Below are positions 22,198-34,000 of a stretch of DNA of 64,000 bases, in pieces; within the stretch, counting starts at the first letter, position 1; each line of letters starts with the position of its first letter. Where the stretch lies: assembly GCF_024713945.1 (NCBI RefSeq), contig NC_134681.1, positions 4,689,501 to 4,753,500 of the forward strand. Direction: 5' to 3'. The translations under genes and the position numbers were made by a program. Source of the stretch: Dermatophagoides farinae. Lineage: Eukaryota > Arthropoda > Arachnida > Sarcoptiformes > Pyroglyphidae. The notes beneath the pieces were generated by a model. That model was given only the letters and a program-made list of their open reading frames with translations, did no database searches and was not told the origin of the DNA.

Positions 22198-25100
22198 TGT
22201 TGTTATTTTTTTTTTATTCTTTTGTTTTGAATAACAAAAGATTTTTAATTGATGATGAATCAAAATTTTGGCCGTGTGTGCGTGTGTGTGTGTGTGTGTG
22301 TGTATCTGTATGTGGATGTATGATATATACAAATCAATCAATCACAATTTGGCTAATTATCGATTATTTAAATGATCACTACACGACCATTTAAATGATT
22401 ATTATTATGACAATAATAATTGAACACTAATCGAAAATAAAAATCTATATAAATCGAACACTAAACGGATGAAAAATTTTAATTCGATGATGATGATGAT
22501 GATGATGATGGTTTTCATCCGATCAGATATTTAAGAAAAAAATTCATAAAAAAAAATTCTCATCAACTATACAAAAATTCAGGCTACAACGAACCACGGT
22601 AACCATCAACATATCAACATCATCATCATCAACAACAGCCACCGCCACACATGCTAAAAATTCATTCAAGAATTTCGGTATAAAATTCTCGTTCACAGTT
22701 TAGTTTTTTTTTCTCTCTCTCCATTCGTTTGCCCATCCATCTTTCCATATATATATAAATAAAATAAAATAACTTATTATTATTATTATTATCCTAGACG
22801 ACAACGACAACGACAATTGTTGCAATTGTTGAATTTCAAAAAAAAAAAATTGAAGAAGAAGAAGAAGAAGAAGAAAATAGCTATATCTCACCTTCACCAT
22901 ATTCGTTGTCGTTCTATTCATTTCTATTCGAAAGAGAGAGAGAGAGAGAGAGAGAAAGAAAAATATCTTTGTACGTCCTTATGATGATAGTCGCAATAAC
23001 GAAAATAGAGGGAAAATGTTTGTGTTGAATAAAAACAAAAAAAAAGAGAAAGAGAAAAGAGATTAATGGAAATGTTTTCGGGATTTATTTTTTCTTTCAT
23101 TCTTTTACCGCACACGCATGGTTTACATATTACAGACGTTCTGACACAATAACCGGAGATGATGTTGATGATGATGATGATGAAACAACATAAGCATCAT
23201 TCGAATTTGTTTGAAATATTTAAAAATTTTCTCCTCATGCTCATCATCATCATCATCCTCCTTCTTTTCCTATCTATTTCTTTGATTATTTTCCTCCCAA
23301 TATTCTGAATGAACTTTATATTTATTTGTTTATTATTGCCAAACATTATTTTTACAGTAAACTAAAAACTCCACATACGGAGCTAATATATTTTTTTTTT
23401 TTTTGATTCTGTTCAAACTATATATGTGAATGAATGTTTGCCAGAAAGTGAATAAAAATAAAATTATAAAAAAAAAAATTTCATTGAAATGGCTTCATTT
23501 CATGTTGTCATCATCAATGAGAAAGTGGAAATGAGAAAAATATCCATAGAAATAAAGAAATAGGCCGTGTTCAAGCTTTTTTGGCATCTTGTATGTAAAA
23601 CAATCGTACAGAATTATATATTCTTCACATATGACTATGATGAATCGAAATTTACATTCGATTTGGGTTGAAAATAGAATAAATCGAATCGTTTTTATCG
23701 CTTGAATTTTTATTGAAAATTTAAAAATTCAAAAAATCATAACAGAATTATTCAGTTTGATTTTTTCTCTGCATTTGTGTCATTGCATTCATGAATCAAT
23801 GATTTTATTCCTGTTTCAGAATGTGATTAAATTTTAGACTAATTTGATCATTCAGTAGGTATATTTGGTATTTGGTTCTTCTTTCGCCCATTTATAAATG
23901 TTGTTATATGATAACTCTTTTGATACGAATCTATTTTGAAAAAAAATTCAGATTTTGAACAATTACAACATCAACAATTATTTTAGCTTTGAATGTCACC
24001 GCCCCAGCATAGAATTCTTACCATCAAAAGATATTCCCGATTCTGGTAACTGGTTATATTCATTGCTACTTGACATACAAAGAGATATAGTGAAAAAGAG
24101 AAATAGATATGCCTATTCTGATGATATGTGTAAGCCATATCATAGCAGCCATTCAGTTAAATAATATTAGCATCCGTAACTTGTTGTCGTTGTTGTTGTT
24201 GTATTTGTGTCGGCATTGTGACGATAGAAAACCAATCCAAATAAAGATGTTGAAGATGTGATCAAATAAATAATTCAATCAACTTGTTATGAAAAAAACA
24301 AACAAACTGGAATCCTTAAAGATAAATAGAATGAATGAATGAAGAAAAAGACGAGAAGCAAATTTCTATTTTGAGCATTAAACTTTTCACAACTGTCAAC
24401 AACATTTCATCCATTTATGTAGCATGTACTGATATTATGGTTTTATTTTTACTTCTGTCGTTGATCAAATATCTTTAAAAAGAAAACAAGAATCCTAAAT
24501 ACGATTCTTTTTGATCATTTTTGTGTGACAATAAATTTAAAGATAAGAATTTTTTTTTTTTTTTGATTAAAGAAACCATGCTTCCATCTGTTGTTGTGAA
24601 TTTTTTTTTAAACTTGTTGATCATATTCTATAGTCACAGAATTTTTTCTTGGAATGGAAATTTTTTTTTTATTAATGTTTGATGGTTTGGTGTCATATAT
24701 TTTTCTGCACACTTTTTTTCCTGGAATAATTAAGTTATCGTTTTGATTTTTTTTTTTTTTTTTTTTTTGATGTTTAGGTGATTGCTATTCGACGCCTTTG
24801 ATAAACAATAATCCAATTGACGTGTATTGGATGCAATATTATCACCATCATGTAGTTATCATTACTATTGTGGCCATTGAAATGAATCAATTTTTTTTTG
24901 TATCGATTCAGATAATAATCTCATTTATGGCTAAAATCAAATTCTTTATTTGTATATTTCAATATGGAACAAATTTTTTAACTCATGATTGTAATTGAAA
25001 AACAATTGTACATGTCAATCATTAATGATTACAATTGTCCTTGTGCTGTATATATTGCGATTATAAATATGATAAAATCTCATTGGATTAGCTACAATCA

Positions 25101-25479
25101 ATCTTTTATCAATATATTGCAATTTCTTTTGGAAATGATAGATTTTTATACAAGGGATCTATTACCATCTTGACTTTAAATAACAATGCCATCACAATTA
25201 ACAATATATGATTCTTTTTTTTTGATAAAAAGAAATAAAAAGAAAGAAAAAAGAATCTACAATGTTGTATGTGTCACAAAATATAATTAGAAGAGAAAGA
25301 AAAAAAACCAAAATGCTGTGTGTCACAAAATACGCTATATATATAAAAAATCAATGCCAAATTTTTTCTGTCCAACACAATAAAACAAAACAAAACAAAA
25401 AAAAATTCCACCATCCAGATTCAGATTCAATCATTGATCGTTTATTGTAATTGTTAATTTTGTAATCGTAAGAAAATAG
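22198..25479. other. Intergenic, 3.3 kb, microsatellite-rich
   Basis: Contains a GT run near 22279-22302, ATG repeats near 22485-22508, GAA repeats near 22853-22873, a GA run near 22932-22955 and many T runs. It includes the 5' region of the thioredoxin-repeat gene. A short exon-like open stretch at about 23981-24164 (+), after a TTTTAG acceptor, is the only sequence with balanced amino-acid composition. It could not be tied to a gene. Confidence 0.5.
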
Positions 25480-26037
25480 ATGAATAAAATGAAATTATCA
25501 TTGTTGATCGGTTTTATTTTGGCCATTCATATTGGCCATTCTATCGGTAAGTAATAATCAATTTTATTTATATTACATTTAAAACTTCATTTTAATTTAT
25601 TTATCAATGTAGCAACAGATTCCTATGAACAAACATTAATGAAAATTGATGCAAAATTTGAAAATTTGAAAAATAATCTTTCAAAACAGAAAAATGCCGA
25701 TTCAATCGATGATGATATTCTGCAGTTAATTGAAAAAGCTAAAGAAATTGTGAAGAGAATAGAAAATGATATCAAAAATGCACGCGATCAAGGTAGAAAA
25801 GATATCGATGACATTGTCGAAAAAATAGAACAAGATATCGCGGACACAATAAACCAAGTGGCATTTGCAACTGATGAAAACGAAAAAAAGAAATTGAAAA
25901 ATCAATTAGAACAACAAGTAATTGAATTTGAAAATCTGGACGCACAATTAAATTCATCATCATCAATAGTTCAATCGACAAAACTTTTATTGCTTATTAT
26001 GGTGATTAATTTTCTTATATTCAAATCATTCAACTAG
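25480..26037 (+). CDS. Small secreted or GPI-anchored coiled-coil protein
   Basis: Two exons, 25480-25546 and 25613-26037, join in phase (split Ala codon) to 163 residues. The first exon encodes a signal peptide (MNKMKLSLLIGFILAIHIGH); the second ATG at 25489 is an alternative start. The mature part, residues about 25-135, is highly charged and heptad-like, with LIEKAKEIVKRIENDIKNA, DIDDIVEKIEQDIADTINQV and KLKNQLEQQVIEFENL, so it should form a long alpha-helical coiled coil. The end has a short Ser/Asn spacer (LNSSSS) and a hydrophobic tail, KLLLLIMVINFLIF, that stops four residues later. That is the shape of a GPI-attachment signal or a tail anchor. No family was recognised; mite small helical allergens have a similar build but no clear sequence match. 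Confidence 0.65.
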
Positions 26038-26621
26038 TATATTCAATTTATATTTGATGTTAAATGAATAAATTTTAAATCATTTTTTTTTGCGTTTATT
26101 TAAAATGCCAATGTCCAATTCAATTAAATTTTAATGACTAATTTTAAAATTTTATTAAAGAAAAATAATAAAGAATTATGAGAATCGTGTGAAAAAAAAG
26201 GGTGAGGGGTGATTACATCACCATTATACATATATCACATCTGAAATTTGTTTATATATGAATTGAGATCATTAATGTGTGAATGATTAAATCGATAAAA
26301 ATAATAATAAAGTATATATATTGCAAACATTGTTAAATGTGTATGTATGTGTGTGATCATAATGATCATAAAAATCACAATCATTTTTAAAAGTAATGAT
26401 AATCAATGTGTTTGATATTGTTTTGTGTATGTGTGTGTACATGAGAATCATAGCCATATAATAAGTTTGGAATGTTTTCTATATATTGAACACAAGAATT
26501 AAAATTAAAACGAAGAAATAAAAATAGGAAACAAAAAACCTGATCCAGAAAAAAAATGAACAAATTAAAAATAAGAAAAAAGTTAAATTTGTCAAAAAAA
26601 ATGGAATGGAATGAAATGAAA
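26038..26621. other. Intergenic between two small genes
   Basis: About 580 bp of AT-rich DNA holding the convergent 3' ends of the coiled-coil protein gene and the acidic SIM protein gene. GT runs occur near 26339-26355 and 26425-26439. No other feature is seen. Confidence 0.5.
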
Positions 26622-27047
26622 TCATTCGGAAAGTTTATCATCAGAATCATGATTCTCATCATCATCATCATCGGATATATAAATTACTGAAGATTCAACA
26701 TCCGTTTCAGAATCGTTTTGATCGTTTGTTTTCGCTTGTTTTTCTTTTGTTGCATTATCATTTTCAGATCGATCAGGATCCACAGCTGACTCTGAATCTT
26801 CTTTATCTTCAGATGTATCACTATCGGATAAATATATTACATCATCAAAACCGTCATTAGGTTTCGATGGACCAATTTGTGAAGTTATTTCATTTTTATC
26901 ACCAGTAACATTTTGTTGATTGTCAGTTTCATTTTTTTGTTTGAAATTATCTACACGAGATCGTTTAGCTGGTTCATTTTTATCATGTTTTAATTTCTTA
27001 GCACGAATACGCAATGAAAAACGTCGGCCAGATTCATTCATGTCCAT
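26622..27047 (-). CDS. Small acidic protein with two SUMO-interacting motifs
   Basis: Single-exon frame of 141 residues from the ATG at 27047 (MDMNESGRRFSLRIRAKKL); an ATG at 27116 would add 23 residues. The N-terminal third is basic, with RRFSLRIRAKKLKHDK and AKRSRVDNFK, which look like nuclear-localisation sequence. The C-terminal half is very acidic and contains two near-identical cores, DDVIYLSDSD and SSVIYISDDDD. Each is a hydrophobic V-I-Y-[LI] followed by serine and acidic residues, the classical SUMO-interacting motif, with the serines fitting CK2 phosphorylation. The pairing suggests binding to poly-SUMO chains in the nucleus. No RING finger or other domain is visible, so it is not a complete STUbL. 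The family was not identified. Confidence 0.6.
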   Translation of the reverse strand: MDMNESGRRFSLRIRAKKLKHDKNEPAKRSRVDNFKQKNETDNQQNVTGDKNEITSQIGPSKPNDGFDDVIYLSDSDTSEDKEDSESAVDPDRSENDNATKEKQAKTNDQNDSETDVESSVIYISDDDDDENHDSDDKLSE

Positions 27048-28078
27048 TTTGATTGATTGTTTGTAAAACTTCATTTCGAAATCATGGTCAAAATCATGAT
27101 TTATAATAACGATCATAGAAAAAAAAAGAAAAATCAAAATTCACTATATTTACTATGGATAATTAATGAAATCATATCATACCTAAAAATATCAAAAAAA
27201 AAAACAAATCTTTGACAATAAATGGAAAAATTGACGATCACAAATTGAAATGGGCAAAAAAAAAACGAAATGCGTTAATTCGAATTTTCGAAATCAATAT
27301 CACCAAAGGTAAAAATTGTTTACAAATACCGGAATGATTCACAATGAAATGAAAAAAATATCCAAAAAAAAAAATTTCAGACTAGAATTATCCGATTTTT
27401 CCGTAATTTCGAAAATGATTGCAAAAGAAAAAAAAATCAAAATGCACGACTGCTTCAAGCGAAATAGAAAACGAAAATATGCCGTCAAACAAAACCGTGG
27501 CGAAATGAATCGTTCGTTATCATCTCGTCTCTTATCACCAAAAAAAAAAATGTAGCCAAACTTAATTGATCAATGCTACTACCACATGTTGCTATGTTCA
27601 TTTATTCACTTTTCAATGCATGAAAATACAGTATATTCGTGGGGAAAAAAAGGATCAAATCAGATATGGTGGGCAGTATAGAAAATAGTATAGCCACTAC
27701 AGTATACATTCTTATTTGTATACACACACCACATTTGTTTTTTTTTTCTTCAAATTCTATTTTCCTACTATATATATAATAATAATAATATATATATTTT
27801 ATTAATGTAGCAACATGTTATTGGCTATTTTTCGGTACCAATTTTTTTCCGACTAAAAAAAAATGATTCAAAATGATAACTTTTTATTTATTTACACATC
27901 ATTGTTATGCAATACAATTGAATAATATATATAATGATGATAATGATGATTTGGATCACAAATGAAAATGATGATGATATGATATGATATGATGAAAATA
28001 AATTACAACGCATTGTTTTCCAATTTTTTTTTATTAATTAAAAACTAATTACAATATAGAATATTTTGATCAATGGAT
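27048..28078. other. Intergenic between the SIM protein gene and sev
   Basis: About 1.0 kb. It holds the 5' side of the SIM protein gene and the 3' untranslated side of sev. A Lys/Arg-rich open frame at about 27316-27555 (+) comes from A-rich DNA and begins without a good ATG context, so it is not called a gene. TA-rich sequence occurs near 27768-27800. Confidence 0.5.
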
Positions 28079-31000
28079 TCATCTATTAGGTAATTGGTAG
28101 CCATCAAGATCAACATGTTGATCCATCAATTCTGATTGATGATGATGATGATGATGATGATGATTATTATCACCATTAAACATTTGGAAAGAATTTTGAT
28201 TTTTATTATTAGATTCTTTGGCCATTTTTAGATAGATTGTTGATGCAGTTGTTCCTGTCAATGGTATTGATGGTATACGTTCATGATGATAATGATGATG
28301 ATGATTATGATTAGAATGATTGGCCATAATGATTGGCTTATTGATATTTGGATAATTATCTGATGTTGATCGTATATGAAAATTATTATTCGATAAATGA
28401 GCCAGTTGTTTTGCAGTTTGCGGCGGTGGATCCAACACTAATGTTGGAGACATTGATAATATCCGTGTTAGGCCATCATTATTATTAGCAGTTATTGTTG
28501 TCATTGTTGATGATGATGTTGATATTGGAATTAAATCATCAATCATTGAATTATGATCATCAAGTGTTGTCAATGTTGTATTGCTTGTTGTTGCAATATA
28601 TCCTGTTGATGTTGTTGTTGCACCTATTGTACTATATAATAATGGATCAGTTCTTTCTATTGATGATGATGATGATGATGATGGTTGATGAATAATTGGG
28701 TGTTGCTGCTGCTGTTGTTGTTGTTGCTTCAAACCAACATGACCATTACAATAGGCTGCTAAATCCAATTGATGATGATGAAATGGATTGATTCCACTAT
28801 TCGGTATTATTATTGAATCAATAATTGGTTGATAATTTTGATTATGTACCGTTGTTAAACGATTTCTTTGTTTCATTGCATGTTGCTGTTGTTGTATCAA
28901 TTGTTCAAATTCAATTCTTAATGTTTGCCGTAATTGTTGTAAATGTTTCAATATCATGGCAAAAGATGGTCGTAATTCTTTTTCATAATTCCAACATTGT
29001 TTCATTAATGAATACCTATTTTTAAATTAATGAAATCATTTCAATGGAAATAAAAAAAACGAAATTTTTTTTCTTTCATTGAAATTAACTTACATTTGTG
29101 GTGAACAAAACGATGGTCGTTCTAATATACCACCTGATTTAACAAATTCCAATACTTCTTTATTTGAATATGCTTGATATGGTTGTTGACCAAGTGTCAT
29201 CACTTCATACATGATAACACTGTATGACCATACCTATTATTTGGAGAGGAAAAATAAATTAATTTATGAATTCTATATCCATAAATCAATTGACATTGCT
29301 TCAAGACTTACATCACTTTGTGTGGTAAAAACACCATCCGATAATGATTCCGGTGACATCCATCGTACTGGCATTAATCCACCTTCTTTTCGATAATAAT
29401 TTTGTTGATATAAACCTCTTGTTAGACCAAAATCGGCAATTTTTACAACACGTTTTTCACGATCAGCACTTGATACAAGACAATTTCTTGCTGCTAAATC
29501 ACGATGTACAAATTGTTTCTGTTCCAAATATTCACAACCTTTAGCTACATCAATACAGATTGACATTAGATCATCAATAGTCAATGGACTGCTTGATATT
29601 GATGTTGATGGTTGTTTATTCGAATGATTATTACTGCCAGGTCGATTTGATCGTAAATATTTTAAAAGATCACCAGCTTCCATTAATTCCAATACAATAA
29701 CAATCGATGATGAATGATGATTGAGACAAACACCCAACAATTGTAGAATATGTGGATGTTTAAATTTGGACATGAATTTAGCTTCTTTAAGAAAATTACA
29801 TTGATCTTCATCTTTTGTTGAATTTTTATTCAATACTTTTACTGCAACACGTTGTTCAGTTTTATGTAGAATTGCTTCATGTACTTCACCGAATGCTCCT
29901 TTACCCAATGATTTGATCAATGTAATGGTTTGATAATCAAAAACTTCGATATCGGTTAAATCAATATCCTGTACACTACTATTAACATATAATGCATTCG
30001 GTAAATGTGGATGTGGCCGCTGTTGCCATGGTATCAATTCTATTTGATGACTATTTGTCGATGATGATATTATTGATTGATTATTTGAATCAACATCTTT
30101 TGTATTCAATTTATAAAATCTTAATGAACAAACTGAAAAAATAACCAAACAAACAGCTATGGCACAGAATATAGCAAACATTATAATGAATAAATGTGAT
30201 TCACCATGACCAAATGATGTCTGATATGTAATCAAACTATTAATATCACCATCAATATCAGCCGGTTGACCAAGCCAAAATGGTCGTATTGTTTGTGCCC
30301 ATTCACGTTGATTAACACCCAATTGGTTTGAAGCATATAATCGAAAATGATATTGTTGACCTGTTTGTAATCCAGATATAATCCAATAATTATCGGTACC
30401 ATTGTAAACAAGTGTCCATGAATGTTGTTGTTGTTGTTGTTGTGGTTGATTAGTGACAATTTGATTTTGCAATGATGAATTAATTCTATGATCAATTAGA
30501 TTATTATTATCTTGTGATGATATTTGCCATCTATATAGTTGATAATAAACTGGTGAATTTGAATTCGAACGTACAGATTTCCAAATCATTTTATAGATAT
30601 TCATTCCATTATTATTTGTTGTTTCAACAATTTCTTTGCTATCTTTATTTTTCGAATGAACATTTTGTATTTCCAAATTTTCCGGTCCATCAGGAACAGT
30701 CATATTGGTTCGTATATGAAAAATTTTTGATGGTCTTGGCCATTCATATCGTAAACGTGATGGTCGATAAATCAATTCTAATCGAAATTTATACCATTGA
30801 TATGGTTTCAAATTTTTAAATTGATATTGATATTTTTGTTCCGGTTGTGTATGATCACTAGCAAATTTAGTCCAATTAATTTTTTCATCATTCAAATGTT
30901 GATCAATGTGTTTGTTTTCATCGATATCCGATTCTGAATTGTACCAAATTTCATGTGATTCAATCACCGATTCACCGGATGGTGCTTGCCATTCCAAATC

Positions 31001-34000
31001 AATTTGTCTAGCAGACAAATATTTTAATTGTAATTCAGAAGGTGATGAAAATGATCGAATTGTTATTGGTACAGAATCTTGAAATTGATGATTATCAACA
31101 TAGAAATCTTTACTTTGTTTATTCTTTTCTACAGCATAAACCCGAACAGTTATATTGTAGATGGTATCTGGTTTTATTTTATCCATATGAATCCAATATG
31201 ATCCATTTGAAAATTGATGATGGCCACCAAGTTTATCATCTAATCTCCATGATTGTAGATCAAAACTATCATTATGAGAATGACAACGAACTTCATAGAC
31301 AACTTGTTTGGCATTTAATCGTTCAGGACGATCCCATATAACAAGAATTCGTTCAGGACTTTCGACAATTGCATGTACATTTCGTGCTGGTGCTGGACGT
31401 GATTCTGAAGTTGTGAATATGAATCCATCCCAATAAAGATATGGCCGATAAATTGAATCCGAATAATCGATACGTTTTAATATTGGCGGTATAATAAGAC
31501 TTGCATTGTATGCCAATTCCAATTGATGTTGGCTACGATTACGAATTAATTCTAGATAAAAATTATCCATTTCAACAGTGAAGCTGTAATTACTGAATGG
31601 TTCCAAATTATCAATGGTAATAGTTTGATTAAAAGTATCAATAGTTGTACATTGATCAGTGCAATTTATTCCATATCGAATTCTAAATCTAATTGAAGCT
31701 AAACTTGGCTGCCAATCTATTGATTCATGATGATTAGACATAATTGGTGATGGACAATTGTTACTGGATCGTATGTCATTAGAAGTCATACGATCTAAAT
31801 CTATTTGTAATGTCAATGAAGTAGAAGTATGTTTAAGCATTCTCATATCGAGATGAATATTTGATGGTGGAATTAAACATTCCAAACTATATGGATATGG
31901 TTGCCGAGATAATTGAATCATATTACGTATCGGTTTAGCCATATTAATCATTTTGATTGGTTGACGAAAATCTGAATCATGTTCCAGATCTAATTCTGTA
32001 CTATAAATGAAACCATTGAATGAATCATTTTTCCAATATAACTTCGATAAAATTGGATCCAATTCGATTGCTACTGGAGAATTTGTCGTTTCAACAAATG
32101 ATGTTATTCGTCGACAATAACATCCATCAATGCTCTCTACGAATGTTTGTCCATTACGGTCAAAATAAATCATTCGTTGACCATTCATTGTTGATTGATC
32201 TAAACTATGAATTAGCTGAAATGCACCGGATATGTTTGGTCTATGTGTACAGTTACATAGACGATCACGGCTTGGTGATTGAAAGTAATTCAGTTGTTCA
32301 TCACAAACACTGCCATTTATAGCCAATCGACAACGATGAGCAGTAATCATATAAGATGTGGATTCATGATTTAATCTGCCCGAAATTTTCGATGCTATTG
32401 GTTGTTGTGTCCATATTAACATAGATCGATAAGGATCAATGCGCATTGTGTTTATATGATAACCTGTTATGGTCAATACAACACGTGTTGATTGTGTTTC
32501 TTCTACATAACACCAGATTGTGGTATGATTGCGGAAAAAATCAACAGTCGATATGTATAAACGTCTACCAAGCCAATCCATTGTGATCGATGTGATTGAT
32601 TGTGAAAAATGTGCCAATATTGTATAGTTGCCACTTTGACCACTTTGTACTTGATTCGATGATCTTAATGGCCGTACAATTTCATCATCATCATTATCAT
32701 CATCATCAACATTATCATTGCCGTTTATGAGTTTGCTACATTTAAGAAAATTTCCATCTTCAACAAAATATAATCGATTTTCAGCAAAATTATAATCCAT
32801 CAATGATGGTGATAATGATTTGATTACTGATCGAATAATTTGTTTAAGATCCATATCGGCTTCATATATAGAATCACGTTCAGCTAATAATAATCTCATC
32901 GGTGGTTCAGATCGATATGTTTTAAATTGTATAACTTGTGATGGTGGTCCTTCACCTACATCTGTAGTGGCTCGTACTTCAAAATAATATGTTGCATTTG
33001 ATTTTAAATCTTCAAGTCTATACCATAATTGATTGGATATTACTTTGTTAATAATCGATGTTACTTTTGTCACATTACGTGTATCCATTGTCCATAATGA
33101 TATTGTATAGCTTTGAATTAGACCATTTGGATTTTCTGGTTCTAACCATCGTGCTTCAGCTGCAAAACGTTTTTCTTGTTTTGTTCGTTTAGGATTTAAT
33201 TTATCACTATCATTCATTACATAGGTAAAAACACGTACTGAACGTGGTTTCGATGGTATCGATGAAGGTGTATGCAATGTTACAACCACTTGTCTACTTG
33301 ATGCCCAATAAGTGAATGAACGTAAAGCGATACGAATTTTTGCATACGGTTTTGATGGTTTCAAATGTTCTGGTAATATGAATTCAGTTTGATTCAGAAT
33401 AAAATGATTCAAATTGTTATCAGCAGTTTTTGATTGTTTTGAAATGACTTTAACATTATCATTTTCTAATGACAAATCATAAAATACTTGACCATAATTT
33501 ATGTTTGTTACTGGATCCCATTTAATGGTAAAATTTTCCCATGTTCCTTGAATTTTTATCGAATTTTCATCCACTGGTTTTGGTACAACAACAATTTCAT
33601 AACGACGATCTTGATGATGATGATCATTTTCGGTAACAATTTGAAATGTACTAATCTCACCATTAATCTGACGTATAGTGGCAAATGTTTGTCCATGATC
33701 ATCACTAACAACCATTCGATTTTGTTCAATATTCAGCCACCAAAATCTTCTAGCAAATGACGATATTGGTCCGATTAAATTATTCGATTGTCGTCGTGCT
33801 AATCGAATTGAATGTATTCGATTAGAATCCGAATCAATCTCATGTATTTGATCCAACGTTTCGAATAAATCAATTTGATTTAAAACCATCACAATGTTTT
33901 CATCTTGATCCAGAATATTTTCATCACTTTCAACTGTTTCAGCACTATCCAATGATCGAACTGTAGTCCAATATAATTTACCATTTTTTTGATCGATTGA

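Noticed and set aside
22261-22341. N-terminal extension of the thioredoxin-repeat protein from 22341 with His-Thr runs
   Set aside because: The His-Thr run is the GT microsatellite read antisense. The ATG at 22197 or 21906 is more credible.
27316-27555. Basic Lys/Arg-rich small protein on the plus strand
   Set aside because: It starts at a non-ATG codon in A-rich DNA, and the composition is explained by A runs. No domain or splice context was found.
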